Positions 27,238-37,854 of a stretch of 64,000 bases of DNA are shown piece after piece. The stretch is from an uncultured Spartobacteria bacterium (GTDB taxonomy: Bacteria; Verrucomicrobiota; Verrucomicrobiia; Chthoniobacterales; Chthoniobacteraceae), in contig CAIYUV010000122.1 in NCBI GenBank assembly GCA_903929475.1, positions 28,317-92,316 of the forward strand, written 5' to 3'. Every line of letters begins with the position of its first letter. Position 1 is the stretch's first letter. Both the position numbers and the translations under genes were made by a program. Below the pieces are notes generated by a model. The model was given only the letters and a program-made list of their open reading frames with translations, searched no databases and had not been told where the DNA came from.

Positions 27238-29787
27238 TCAAAGCAGATTCATCTGTGGCGGCATCGCCTGCATTGCTTTCTCAGCTGCCTTTTTTCCGCG
27301 TGGTTTGCCGTGTTTTTTTGGCGCTGGCGCTTCCGCGAGCATGGGTTTGCCGTCAGCGGTGAGTTCGTGCTGCTCGAGGTTGGAGAGGATTTCTTTTGCG
27401 CGTGCGATGACGCGCGCGGGGAGACCGGCGAGGCGGGCGACTTGGATGCCGTAGCTTTTGTCCGCGCCACCGGCGACGATTTTGCGGAGGAAGATGATCG
27501 CGTCGTTCCATTCGCGGACTGCGATGTGCCAGTTTTTCACGCTGCTGCGGGTGAGCGCGAGTTCGGTGAGTTCGTGGTAGTGCGTGGCGAAGAGCGTGCG
27601 GCACTTGGGTTCGTCGTGGAGAAATTCGGCGACGCTCCACGCGATGCTGAGGCCGTCAAACGTGCTCGTGCCGCGGCCGATTTCATCAAGGATGACGAGG
27701 CTGCGCGCGGTGGCATTGTTGCAGATGTTGGCGGTTTCGTTCATCTCGACCATGAAGGTGCTCTGCCCGCGCGAGAGATCGTCGTTCGCACCAACGCGGG
27801 TGAAAATGCGGTCGGCGATTCCGATTTCCGCCTGCTTCGCGGGAACCCACGAGCCGATTTGCGCCATGAGGACGAGCAGCGCGACCTGGCGGATGTAGGT
27901 GCTTTTGCCGGCCATGTTCGGGCCTGTGATGATGAGTAGCCGGTTCGCGGTTTCGTCGAGCGATGTGTCGTTGGGGACGAATTTTTCCTCCACGAGCGAT
28001 TGATCCAAAACGGGGTGGCGTCCGTCGGTGATGCGGATGCGAAGTTCGTCGCTGAGTTGCGGGCGGCAGTAGCCGAAAAGGCGCGCGGTTTCCGCGAGGC
28101 CGGCGATGACATCGAGCGTGGCGACGGCGGATGCTGTGGCTTGTAGCGGGGTGAGTTCGCGCAGGACTTCGTCGCGGAGCTGGAGGAAGAGTTCGTATTC
28201 GAGCGCCTGCGAACGTTCGTCGGCACCGAGGATTTTGCTTTCGACCTCCTTCAACTCCGGCGTGATGAAGCGCTCGCCGTTGGCGATGGTTTGCTTGCGG
28301 TGCCACGTGGGCGGGACGGAACTGAGATTGGATTTTGTGACTTCGATAAAATAGCCAAAGACGCTCGTGTAACGGATTTTCAGCGACTTGATTCCGGTCT
28401 CCTCGATGGTTTTTTGTTGAAGCTGGGCCATCCAATCCTTGCCGGCGCGCGAGGCGTGGCGGAGTTCGTCGAGCGGGGCGTGGTAGCCGTCGCGGAAGAT
28501 GCCGCCTTCCTTGGTCATCGCAGTCGGTTCGTCCACCATGGCTTTTGTCAAAAGCTCGACGATGTGCGGGAGCGTGTGCAGGTCGGCGTGGATGCTTGCG
28601 GCCAGTTGCAGATTACCGCTGGGTGCGGACGATGTGACAAGCGCATCCGGCCCTCGCAGGAGCGATTCGAGGTCGGTGCGAAGCTGCGGGATTTGTTCGA
28701 GCGAAGTGCGGAGGACTTGCAGGTCGCGCGCATTTCCGCCGGTTTGTGTGAGGCGACCGATGGTGCGCTCAAGATCGCGGATGCCTTTCAAAGTTTCGCG
28801 CAAATTTCCGAGGATGAATGGCTCGGCAATGAAGCGGCCGATGAGTTCCTGCCGTGCGTGGAGCACGGCGAGATCGCAGAGCGGATGGAGAATCCAGTCA
28901 CGCATCTTGCGCGCGCCCATCGGCGTGTGCGTGCGGTCCAGACAGCCAAGCAGCGAGGTGTCGCGGCCGCCGCCACGCGCGACGACGAGTTCGAGGTTCG
29001 CCTGCGTTGCGGCGTCCACGATCATGAACTGCGAATTGCGATATGCAGCGAGCCGGGTGATGTGGCTGAGCGAGCGGCGCAGTTCTTTTAAATAGTTGAT
29101 GATGGCGCCCGCCGCGCACTGCGCCGCCGGCATTTCGGCACAGCCAAATCCATCGAGCGACTGCACTTTGAAATGATCGCGCAGCGTGTAGTAGGCGTGG
29201 TCGGCGAGAAACGTGTAGCCGTCGCGGAGCTGGATGCCGTGAATTTCGCGGTAAAGCGCGGCGTGCTCGTCGCTCACGATCACCTCGGCGGGCTGGACGC
29301 GCGCGATTTCGTCGGCGAGCGCGGCGTCATCGGCAAGCTCGGTGAAGCGGAAATCGCCGGTGGTGAGATCCACAAATGCAAAACCGTGCGCGCCTTTTTC
29401 GCCGGGATGAATTGCGGCGAGGAAGTTGTTCCGTTTCGCATCCAGCATCTGCAAATCTGCGACGGTGCCCGGCGAGACGATATGGGTGATCTCGCGCTGG
29501 ACGATCTGCCCCGGCTTCGGCTCGCTCACCTGGTCGCAAATCGCGACGCGCTTCCCCGCTTTGATCAGCCGCCTCATGTAGCCATCGCACGCGTGATGCG
29601 GGATGCCGCACATCGGCGTGCCGTTTCGCTTCGTGAGCGCGACATTGAGGATCGCTGAGGCCTCCTTGGCGTCTTCAAAGAACATCTCGTAAAAGTCGCC
29701 GAGCCGGAAAAGCAGCAGGGTATCCGGCGGCAAAGTGCGCCGGATGCCTTGGTATTGCTGCATCATCGGGGTCAGGTGTTCGGACAT
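27238..29787 (-). CDS. mutS: DNA mismatch repair protein MutS
   Basis: TPMMQQYQGIRRTLPPDTLLLFRLGDFYEMFFEDA; ITGPNMAGKSTYIRQVALLVLMAQIGSWVPA; LDEIGRGTSTFDGLSIAW. Confidence 0.97.
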   Translation of the reverse strand: MSEHLTPMMQQYQGIRRTLPPDTLLLFRLGDFYEMFFEDAKEASAILNVALTKRNGTPMCGIPHHACDGYMRRLIKAGKRVAICDQVSEPKPGQIVQREITHIVSPGTVADLQMLDAKRNNFLAAIHPGEKGAHGFAFVDLTTGDFRFTELADDAALADEIARVQPAEVIVSDEHAALYREIHGIQLRDGYTFLADHAYYTLRDHFKVQSLDGFGCAEMPAAQCAAGAIINYLKELRRSLSHITRLAAYRNSQFMIVDAATQANLELVVARGGGRDTSLLGCLDRTHTPMGARKMRDWILHPLCDLAVLHARQELIGRFIAEPFILGNLRETLKGIRDLERTIGRLTQTGGNARDLQVLRTSLEQIPQLRTDLESLLRGPDALVTSSAPSGNLQLAASIHADLHTLPHIVELLTKAMVDEPTAMTKEGGIFRDGYHAPLDELRHASRAGKDWMAQLQQKTIEETGIKSLKIRYTSVFGYFIEVTKSNLSSVPPTWHRKQTIANGERFITPELKEVESKILGADERSQALEYELFLQLRDEVLRELTPLQATASAVATLDVIAGLAETARLFGYCRPQLSDELRIRITDGRHPVLDQSLVEEKFVPNDTSLDETANRLLIITGPNMAGKSTYIRQVALLVLMAQIGSWVPAKQAEIGIADRIFTRVGANDDLSRGQSTFMVEMNETANICNNATARSLVILDEIGRGTSTFDGLSIAWSVAEFLHDEPKCRTLFATHYHELTELALTRSSVKNWHIAVREWNDAIIFLRKIVAGGADKSYGIQVARLAGLPARVIARAKEILSNLEQHELTADGKPMLAEAPAPKKHGKPRGKKAAEKAMQAMPPQMNLL

Positions 29788-29928
29788 CGGGGAAGCAGAC
29801 TAGCGGCTGGCGATTCGCGGGCAAGCAGAGGCACGAAAGGTGTGATTTTTTTCTCAAAATCGTATGGCGCAGCCCGAGATGCTCCACTTGCAATGTAATT
29901 ACCCACCTGTATTGTCCCGCACCTTTCT

Positions 29929-32373
29929 ATGCGCCACTGGCTGCACTTTATCCTCAGCTTTATTTCTCTGACCCTCGTTCACGGGCAGGCGTTTTTACCT
30001 TTTCCAACAAATTTTCCGCCCAGTTTTTCCTTTGATGAAACTTACCGAGACGAAGTGATCGGAGACCCGTTCTCTCCGGGTGATTATCTCACGAGATCAC
30101 GGGGCACCATCACAATCGGCGCCACCGGTTCGCTGGATGGTTTTGATGTCAGCAACCCTGATAATCTGGATATTTTCAGCCCTTACGAAATTACCATTGG
30201 CGAGTTCACCATGAGCGGAACCCTCGGAGACGATCCAGATTACGACCCTCTCGACAGCAAACACAATCGTTCGATCACCATCCCAGTTCTGGGCTACGAC
30301 GACAATGGGAACGAAGTGAATGCAGGCTCCATGAATATCGCGTGGACATCCGCACGAGTGAACTTTTCTTTCAGCGTATCAGACCCGCTTCTCTATGGAG
30401 TTGATCAGCCTTTAACATCGGTTGTCAGTGGCGACTACTACCCCGATGTGAACGAGCCGAGCATTAATCGAAATGATCTTCTGGCAAAGATGGTATTCGG
30501 TCCTTTTGGTATGGATATAAGGAGCTGCTACATCCTTGGCAGCGCAAGCGCCAAGCCTGATCCGCAGGGCCGTGTAACGGACAACCTCTCGGATGTTCAT
30601 GTCTATGGGGCGATTGATAGTATTGCTCCGATAGTGACAATTACCCAGCCAGCCGCCAATGCAATCGTGACCACCAATGACGTCACTGTGGACGGCAAAT
30701 ACAATATCGTGGGCAAGGCTTCGGATACGCGTTCCATCTTTGGTCAGACAATGCCGGGTGCTGTTGATACCGTGGAGGTGCAGGTCGGCACACAGGCAAA
30801 TCCAGGGACTTTTATGTTGGCACAACTCGATAATGCCGGAAACTGGATATTGCCAAACGCCCAACTCGACCCCGGAAAAAACCGCGTCTCCGTGCGCGCC
30901 ACGGACATAGACGGTAATGCGATCACCACAGCACCGAGGGAGTTCACTTTTAGCAAGCAGGGCACCATATCCGTCACTTGCGCCGCGACAGGCTACAGCA
31001 TGGCTGACAACGGAAAGGTCGCAGGCACGGTCACCGGTGCATTTTTCGTATCGCCGGGCAAAAAAATCACGATGGTCGTCGGTCAGGTGCCTTTTCAGGA
31101 TTCGCGCGGCGGCGTGACGGCCGGCCAGATTTTTTCGGTAAAAGCCACACCCGCACCCGGCTCGGTTTTCAACGGGTGGGTGGGGAAAATCAACAACGTC
31201 ACCGTGCTGACCGCAGTCACCGAGACGCTCGATTTCGAGACAAAACCAAATTTGGTTCTTACGGCCAATTTCGTTCCCGATCCCTTCATCACCAACATTC
31301 GCGGCAGTTACTATGGACTTGTCACTGGCGGCAGCGCGGTCGAGCGGGGATTGTTCAAGCTAGTCCTCTCAAAATCCGGTCTTTTTACGGGCACTGTGCA
31401 AATCGGCACCCTTACGTTCCCGCTCAAGGGCAAGATTCTCGGCAACGGGTTTTGGACAACCACCATCAAGAAAAAGGGCGGTGCTGCATACACCATCACA
31501 TTGAACCTCACCTTGAGCCAGGCCGGAGACCGGCAGATCAGCGGTGCCGTCACAGCCACCGGTATCAATTCCACAATCACTGCGGACCTCAATGACTGGC
31601 ACAAACCCAAGGGCGTTGACCTTGGCAAAGTTTCCGATGCTTATGCGGGATTTTACAACGTGCTCATGCCCCCGGCACTCACCAACAACGACGCGAACTT
31701 CCCAACTGGAATTGGTTATGGTCGTGCGAACATTGGCAAGCTCGGCACTGTGAAATTCGTAGGCAAATTCGGGGACGGCTCGCCTGTAACAGCGGGCACC
31801 AAACTCGCCAAGCGCAATTCGGGCGCTGTAGTTTTCCCATTATTTTTTGCGCTGGATAAATTGCACGGCAATGTTTCCGGACTCGTAACCTATGACAATA
31901 CACAGCCTAGCAGCGATCTGACGGCATCCCTAGACTGGGCCGAGCCGCTCACCACAGGCGCAGACCCGGATCCATTCATCGGAAATATCGCGCTTCACGG
32001 CTCCCACTACGTAAAGCCCGCTTCCAATACACGCATCATTCTTCAATCAACAGGCGGCATCGGAAAATTATCTCTCGCAGCGCCATCATACACAAAACCG
32101 GCCAAACCGCCGGCCGTGGATCTTGCCCTGAATTTCAATGCCGCGACGCTCGATGCCACAAAGCAAAGCGTCGGGCCACTCGGGGCGGAATTGGTAACAC
32201 TCAAATTCAATACAAGCACCGGTCTTTTCACCGGCAGCTACAAGGATGCCCTGCTGAAAAAAGTCATTCCATTCTCTGGAGCAGCTTCACGCAAGGCAAA
32301 CAGCGGGGCAGGCGAAGCGGGTGGTGTTTTTTTGCGTGGCAACAGTTCAGGTAGCATTCGTTTTGGACCATAG
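29929..32373 (+). CDS. large secreted/surface protein, Ig-like and beta-rich
   Basis: Signal peptide MRHWLHFILSFISLTLVHGQ; repetitive beta-type segments; C-terminal region resembling that of 50825-52864. Confidence 0.75.
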   Translation: MRHWLHFILSFISLTLVHGQAFLPFPTNFPPSFSFDETYRDEVIGDPFSPGDYLTRSRGTITIGATGSLDGFDVSNPDNLDIFSPYEITIGEFTMSGTLGDDPDYDPLDSKHNRSITIPVLGYDDNGNEVNAGSMNIAWTSARVNFSFSVSDPLLYGVDQPLTSVVSGDYYPDVNEPSINRNDLLAKMVFGPFGMDIRSCYILGSASAKPDPQGRVTDNLSDVHVYGAIDSIAPIVTITQPAANAIVTTNDVTVDGKYNIVGKASDTRSIFGQTMPGAVDTVEVQVGTQANPGTFMLAQLDNAGNWILPNAQLDPGKNRVSVRATDIDGNAITTAPREFTFSKQGTISVTCAATGYSMADNGKVAGTVTGAFFVSPGKKITMVVGQVPFQDSRGGVTAGQIFSVKATPAPGSVFNGWVGKINNVTVLTAVTETLDFETKPNLVLTANFVPDPFITNIRGSYYGLVTGGSAVERGLFKLVLSKSGLFTGTVQIGTLTFPLKGKILGNGFWTTTIKKKGGAAYTITLNLTLSQAGDRQISGAVTATGINSTITADLNDWHKPKGVDLGKVSDAYAGFYNVLMPPALTNNDANFPTGIGYGRANIGKLGTVKFVGKFGDGSPVTAGTKLAKRNSGAVVFPLFFALDKLHGNVSGLVTYDNTQPSSDLTASLDWAEPLTTGADPDPFIGNIALHGSHYVKPASNTRIILQSTGGIGKLSLAAPSYTKPAKPPAVDLALNFNAATLDATKQSVGPLGAELVTLKFNTSTGLFTGSYKDALLKKVIPFSGAASRKANSGAGEAGGVFLRGNSSGSIRFGP

Positions 32374-32478
32374 CACTCAGCGGCTATTTCAATCCTTCTG
32401 TCACACGCTTGTTGCATACCGACACTTGACCTGCTGGCATTGAGGACGGAATTTTCATCCGACTCCCAAAACATATCC

Positions 32479-33252
32479 ATGCGTTTCTGCCGCCAACAAC
32501 TGAATATCGCCTTCACTTTACTCGAGCTCGTCGTCGTCATCGCGATTATATCTATTCTGGCAGCGTTCCTCTTCCCAATTTTCGGGAGCACCAAACAAAG
32601 ATCAAACCAGACCATCTCGCTCAACAACCTCAAACAGTGGGGCGTTGCCCTCAATCGCTCCCTCGGCGATAACAACGGCCTTATGCCGTCCGACGGTCAG
32701 GGCAGCAGCAGCATCAAACTTTATGACACCAATGCCTGGTTCAATCGGTTACCTCCATACATTGACGAAAAACCACTATCAGACCCCTACTATGTGACAA
32801 ATCCACCGAAGCCCGGCAACCGGAGCGTCTGGATCAATCCCGCCGTTCCCAAGGATGACGGTATGCAATACGTCAAGCCGCCGCAGAAATTCCTGTTCTG
32901 CTACTCGATGAATTATTTTCTCAGCAACAGCGCTGAACCCACACAGCCCATCAGTCGCATCGAATATACTTCAACCACCGTTTTTATGGCCGAAAAAAAC
33001 GACGATTTCGCCAACTGCAACCCGAAGTATATCAAAGCCTACTTTGGTTCCGACGCCCCCGGAGCTGCCGAAACAGACAAGAATAACGCTGCCCATTTTC
33101 TTTTCTGTGACGGGCACGTCGAACTCATAAAACGCGCGATCTTTGATCCGAATTTTTCGCCAAACACGAACGACAACCCGAGTTCGATCAACACGACAAA
33201 CATCAATACGCATTTCACCTTCATCCCCTATCCCGGGGCGAAGTCTTCGTAG
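32479..33252 (+). CDS. pseudopilin-like protein with type II/IV prepilin N-terminus (DUF1559-like)
   Basis: NIAFTLLELVVVIAIISILAAFLFPIF N-terminal helix and C-terminal AAHFLFCDGHVELIK. Confidence 0.82.
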   Translation: MRFCRQQLNIAFTLLELVVVIAIISILAAFLFPIFGSTKQRSNQTISLNNLKQWGVALNRSLGDNNGLMPSDGQGSSSIKLYDTNAWFNRLPPYIDEKPLSDPYYVTNPPKPGNRSVWINPAVPKDDGMQYVKPPQKFLFCYSMNYFLSNSAEPTQPISRIEYTSTTVFMAEKNDDFANCNPKYIKAYFGSDAPGAAETDKNNAAHFLFCDGHVELIKRAIFDPNFSPNTNDNPSSINTTNINTHFTFIPYPGAKSS

Positions 33253-33267
33253 AGGCGCGGCGCGGCT

Positions 33268-34083
33268 TTACCGTGCGAAAAACGGGTTATTCTTCTGCTC
33301 CTCGCCCACGCTCGTGAGCGGGCCGTGGCCGGGACAGATCACGGTGACGGGCGGCAGTGTCAGGATTTGCTCGATGTTGTTCTTCACCGCATCGGCGTAG
33401 CTCACGCCGCCGCCGCCCATGCTGCCGGCAAAAATGCTGTCGCCGACGATCGCCACAGGCCGCGCCAGCCCGCTAATGACGTAGGTGATTCCACCCGGCG
33501 AGTGACCCCACGTGAGACGGCTCTCCACTTTCAGCCCGCCAAACTGCCAGCTCTGGCCCGGTGCAAAAATATGCGCGACTGCGACCGGTTCGCGATCCCC
33601 GGCCCACACCTCGGCCCCGGTTTTTTCGCGCAGGCGGTCGAGGTCAAAAATATGATCCCCGTGCGTGTGCGTGATGAAAATGTGCCGCACGTTGAGGCCG
33701 CGCGACTGCGCCTCGGCGAGGATGCCACTTGCATCCGCACCTGTGTCGAAAACAGCCGCGTCCTTCGTGACGGGGTCCCAGACGAGATACGCATTCACCG
33801 TCATGTCCTCGTAAGGCGTGTTGAATTGTGCCAGCCCGTCGAGCGTGACCGGCACTGGAAAATACCGCTTCTCCGCGAGCGCCGTCAGCGCACCGGCGCA
33901 CAGTCCGAGCACCGGCGCAATCTTCGCCGCTGCTGCGCTGCTGAAATCCCCAGCTCGAAGCGTCTGCAAATCCGGCAAGCCGATGCCAGCGCGTTGAGCA
34001 AGTGATTGGTCATCGAGATGCAGCCCCCGCATGGCCTTGCCGATGATGTCTGTGAAAGTGTCTTCGAGTGGGATAGTAGGCAT
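33268..34083 (-). CDS. MBL-fold metallo-hydrolase with extra N-terminal HTH-like region
   Basis: FITHTHGDHIFDLDRL, TWGHSPGGITYVI, VGDSIFAGSMG, VICPGHGPLT; N-terminus resembles an XRE-type HTH. Confidence 0.85.
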   Translation of the reverse strand: MPTIPLEDTFTDIIGKAMRGLHLDDQSLAQRAGIGLPDLQTLRAGDFSSAAAAKIAPVLGLCAGALTALAEKRYFPVPVTLDGLAQFNTPYEDMTVNAYLVWDPVTKDAAVFDTGADASGILAEAQSRGLNVRHIFITHTHGDHIFDLDRLREKTGAEVWAGDREPVAVAHIFAPGQSWQFGGLKVESRLTWGHSPGGITYVISGLARPVAIVGDSIFAGSMGGGGVSYADAVKNNIEQILTLPPVTVICPGHGPLTSVGEEQKNNPFFAR

Positions 34084-34208
34084 GAGCGCAAAGTAAATTG
34101 CCCGCGCACCGCCTGTCGAGTTTTTGGAAGCGCCGAAGCCCATGTCCATCGAATCCCTCCCCACGTATTTCGTGGACAACACCCACTGTGCTCGCGTGCA
34201 ATCCCTCC

Positions 34209-34955
34209 ATGCCCGCCGCCGAGTTCCTGCTGATTGATAACAGCAACTCTTTCACAAAATTTGCCCTCGCCTCACGCGACGCCATCGGCCCCGTGCGAAA
34301 ACTCCGCACCTCCGCACTCGACGCCACGAGCCTGCACCACATCCTTCGAGGCTGGCGCTTCGCACGCATCGTCATGTGCAGCGTCGTGCCGGAAAAAAGC
34401 GCGCTCATTTCGCAGTGCCTCGACGGCCTCCCGCTCCACCTCGTCTCGCACCGCAGCAAACTCGGCGTCGGCATCCAATATCCCCGCCCGCGCAGCATCG
34501 GCGCGGATCGCCTCGCCAACGCCGCCAGCGCCGCCGCGTTCCACGGCACGCCTTGCGTCGTCGTAGATTTTGGCACCGCAGTCACGTTCGACATTTTGAG
34601 CAGTGCAAAAAAATACATCGGCGGCGTCATCGCGCCCGGCCTCGAAGCGATGACCGATTACCTGCATCAGCGCACCGCGCTCCTGCCGAAAATCACACTG
34701 CTCGAACCGCCCGGCCCCATCGGAAAATCCACCCGCCACGCCATGCTCGCCGGTGCCGTCTATGGCTACCGTGGCCTCGTGCGGGAAATCCTCGCGGAAA
34801 TCCGCGGCAAACTCGGCGTGCGCAAAATGAAAGTCGTCGCCACCGGCGGCTACGCCTCGCTCATCGCCGCAGGCGTCCGCGAAATTTCCACCGTCCACGA
34901 AAACCTCACGCTGGAAGGCCTTCGCCTCATCGGCGGATTGAACTTTCGTTCGTAG
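34209..34955 (+). CDS. coaX: type III pantothenate kinase
   Basis: LLIDNSNSFTKFAL, GADRLANAASAAAFHGTPCVVVDFGTAVTFDIL, YIGGVIAPGLEAM, VVATGGYASLI. Confidence 0.88.
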   Translation: MPAAEFLLIDNSNSFTKFALASRDAIGPVRKLRTSALDATSLHHILRGWRFARIVMCSVVPEKSALISQCLDGLPLHLVSHRSKLGVGIQYPRPRSIGADRLANAASAAAFHGTPCVVVDFGTAVTFDILSSAKKYIGGVIAPGLEAMTDYLHQRTALLPKITLLEPPGPIGKSTRHAMLAGAVYGYRGLVREILAEIRGKLGVRKMKVVATGGYASLIAAGVREISTVHENLTLEGLRLIGGLNFRS

Positions 34956-34961
34956 CCCCGC

Positions 34962-37049
34962 TCACGAAACCTGCGCGAGAATCGTGCGGCGCGTTTCGTT
35001 CAGCAGCACGCGACACCCGGCGTGCCCGGGCCTTTCGAGCTTCGGATCCTGCTCAAAAATCAAATACGCGTGGTTGCGCGCCAGCTTCATCAAATCCGCA
35101 TCGCGGAAAAGATCGCCCAGTCTGAGTGGCGGCAGTCCGCTCTGCGCCGTGCCGAGTAAATCCCCCGCACCGCGCAGGCGAAGATCCGCCTCCGCAATTT
35201 CAAATCCATCGTTCGTCTTTTCCAACACGCGGAGTTTTTCCATCGCCTCCTCCTCGTCTGTTCCTGTGATAAGAATGCAGTAACTCTTGTGCTCGCCGCG
35301 CCCGATGCGTCCGCGGAGCTGGTGGATCTGCGCGAGGCCAAAACGCTCCGCGTTTTCAATAAGCATCACGTTTGCGTTCGGCACATCCACGCCCACCTCG
35401 ATCACCGTCGTCGCAATGAGCGCCTTCGTCTCGCCGGAGCGGAAGCGCGTCATGATCGCATCCTTCTCCTCCGGCGGCACGCGGCCGTGGATGAGTTCGC
35501 ATTTCAACGGCGCCAGCAACTCGCTCCATTTCGCAAACTCCGCAGTCGCCGCCTTCGCCTCCAGCTTTTCGCTCTCCTCGATCAGCGGATAAACGATGTA
35601 GCACTGCCGCCCGGCGTCGAGTTGCTCGCGGATGAATTTCGCCGCCTCCGGCAATTTCGATGGCGCGCGCACTCCTGTGATGATTTTGCCGCGACCGGCA
35701 GGCATTTCATCGAGCGTGGAAACATCGAGGTCGCCGTAGATCGTCATTGTCAAAGTGCGCGGGAGCGGCGTCGCCGTCATCACCAGCACATCCGGCGCGC
35801 TCCCTTGCTCACGCAGCCGCGCGCGCTGCACGACGCCAAATTTGTGCTGCTCATCAATCACCGCCAGTCCCAGCCGCGTGAACCCCGCGCCTTCATACAA
35901 AAGCGCGTGCGTCCCGACCAAAATGTGCGGCTCGCCCGGCGCGCTGTCCGTGCGCGGACTTGGATCAAACAGCGGCATCTCGCCGCCATACTCACGCCGC
36001 GCACCCGTGCGAAGCGCGACACGAACACCAAGCGGATCGAGCAGCCGTCGAAAAGTCAGGTAATGCTGCTCCGCCAAAATCTGCGTCGGAGCCATGAGCG
36101 CCGCCTGAAAGCCGGCCTCGATGCAAAGTAGCATCGCACTCATCGCCACGAGCGTCTTGCCGGAGCCCACATCTCCGTGGAGCAGACGGTTCATCGGGCG
36201 CGACGAGGCGAGGTCATCGCGAATTTCAGCGATGGATCGTTGCTGCGCCTTGGTCAGCGGAAATGGAAGCGAGTCATGCAGACGGCGCATCCATTCGCCA
36301 GGCCCGCAGTGCGGCTCTCCACGCTCGGCTTTCAACTCCGTGCGCTTCGCAGAAACCGCGAGCTGCATGGCGAGAAATTCTTCCAGCACGAGATGCCGCC
36401 GCGCCTTCGCCAGCGATTCCATGCTCGCGGGAAAGTGCATCTCGCGCAGCGCCCATGCCCGCGGAGTGGCGTCGAGTTTTTCCGGCACGAGTTGCTCGAC
36501 GGTGTCGTCCTGAAGCTGCTCCAAAACATCCCACACAATCCGCCGCAACACGCGCGGTGAAATGCCCTCCGTCGCTGCATGAATGGGCACGATGCGCCGC
36601 AGATGGATGCTTTCCTCCGCGTCGTCCTCGATCACCTCAAACTCCGGGTGCGCGATGATCACATTGCCGCCGCTCCGCTTCGGCTTTCCGTAAACAACAA
36701 GCCGATGTCCCTGGACGATCATTTTTTCGACCCAGTGCGAATTGAACCACCGGCAGACCAGCCGCCCTCCGAATGCACTCGCGCCGTCCTCCTCGATGAG
36801 CACGTCGAACATTTTCTGCCACCCGCGAATCCTGCGGATGCTCGTCTTTTTCACCATGCCGCAAACGCAAACCGGCTGATCGGTCGTGTCGTTCGGGAAG
36901 CGGTCGAACTGGTTGCGGTCCTCGTAGCGGCGGGGAAAGTGCAGGAGCAGCGCGCCGACCGTCGGCAGGCCGAAGCGTTCGAGCAGCCGAGCGCGATTCG
37001 GCGGCAGGAAATCAAGCTCGTCCAGCGGCGTCTCCAACGTCACACCCAC
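34962..37049 (-). CDS. recG: ATP-dependent DNA helicase RecG
   Basis: RLLHGDVGSGKTLVAMSAML, APTQILAEQHY, DEQHKFGVVQRARL, MTATPLPRTL, GRIGRGEHKSYC. Confidence 0.96.
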   Translation of the reverse strand: MGVTLETPLDELDFLPPNRARLLERFGLPTVGALLLHFPRRYEDRNQFDRFPNDTTDQPVCVCGMVKKTSIRRIRGWQKMFDVLIEEDGASAFGGRLVCRWFNSHWVEKMIVQGHRLVVYGKPKRSGGNVIIAHPEFEVIEDDAEESIHLRRIVPIHAATEGISPRVLRRIVWDVLEQLQDDTVEQLVPEKLDATPRAWALREMHFPASMESLAKARRHLVLEEFLAMQLAVSAKRTELKAERGEPHCGPGEWMRRLHDSLPFPLTKAQQRSIAEIRDDLASSRPMNRLLHGDVGSGKTLVAMSAMLLCIEAGFQAALMAPTQILAEQHYLTFRRLLDPLGVRVALRTGARREYGGEMPLFDPSPRTDSAPGEPHILVGTHALLYEGAGFTRLGLAVIDEQHKFGVVQRARLREQGSAPDVLVMTATPLPRTLTMTIYGDLDVSTLDEMPAGRGKIITGVRAPSKLPEAAKFIREQLDAGRQCYIVYPLIEESEKLEAKAATAEFAKWSELLAPLKCELIHGRVPPEEKDAIMTRFRSGETKALIATTVIEVGVDVPNANVMLIENAERFGLAQIHQLRGRIGRGEHKSYCILITGTDEEEAMEKLRVLEKTNDGFEIAEADLRLRGAGDLLGTAQSGLPPLRLGDLFRDADLMKLARNHAYLIFEQDPKLERPGHAGCRVLLNETRRTILAQVS

Positions 37050-37179
37050 AAGATATTGATGCGACAGAACGGCGACAAGCCACCGCTTGCGTCAAATTCA
37101 GGTTACAAAGAATTGTCTGAAGGGTCGGACAAATGCTTTGACTGAGACACGCACGCCTTTAGCCTTCCGCGTCAACTTG

Positions 37180-37848
37180 ATGAACCCATTTGCCAATATC
37201 AAACGTATCGCCGCTGTGGTGGCGCTTTTCGCGTTCATCACTGCGTCGGCAGAGGCACGCACGAAGGCCGAGCAAAAGGGTCGTAGCAAACAAGGCCACT
37301 CCAAGCACTCGTCTCAGGCCAGCCGCACAAAATCGTCAAAGGGAAAGAACTCAAGGACTGCCTCAAAGGCATCCAAGTCCAAAAAAGTAGCAGCGATTGC
37401 CATCGTGGACAACGCCTCGCTCTACGAAGCTACCGCCGCGAAAAAAATTGATCCTGCCCAGCTTTCATTCTTCGGCCCGCAAGCGTCGAAATTTCGCTAC
37501 GATAAACGGATGGTTCACGCCGCCGAGATTGCCGCAACACGCGCACACGCACACAGCCACGGCTCTTGCTGGCACTACGTGAAAGATGCGCTTCTCAGCG
37601 CGGGACTCGTGGATTCACGTCCAAAAACAGCCTACGCAAAACAGGCGGGCGGCGAACTCTCAGGCAGCTATGGATTCACAAAAATCCGCGTCTCCGATCC
37701 CTATAAAGCGCCAGTCGGTAGCGTCCTTGTTTACGGCGGAGGCGGCGCGGGGCACGTGGAGTTTCGCACCAAGACAGGATTCGTCAGCGACTTCACCTCG
37801 CCTACGCCGAGCCATCGCCCGCTCATCGGTGTCTACATCAAATCGTAG
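37180..37848 (+). CDS. secreted CHAP/amidase-like protein
   Basis: Signal peptide, Lys/Ser-rich linker, then SHGSCWHYVKDALLSAG and PVGSVLVYGGGGAGHVEFRT. Confidence 0.65.
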   Translation: MNPFANIKRIAAVVALFAFITASAEARTKAEQKGRSKQGHSKHSSQASRTKSSKGKNSRTASKASKSKKVAAIAIVDNASLYEATAAKKIDPAQLSFFGPQASKFRYDKRMVHAAEIAATRAHAHSHGSCWHYVKDALLSAGLVDSRPKTAYAKQAGGELSGSYGFTKIRVSDPYKAPVGSVLVYGGGGAGHVEFRTKTGFVSDFTSPTPSHRPLIGVYIKS

Positions 37849-37854
37849 CCGAAC

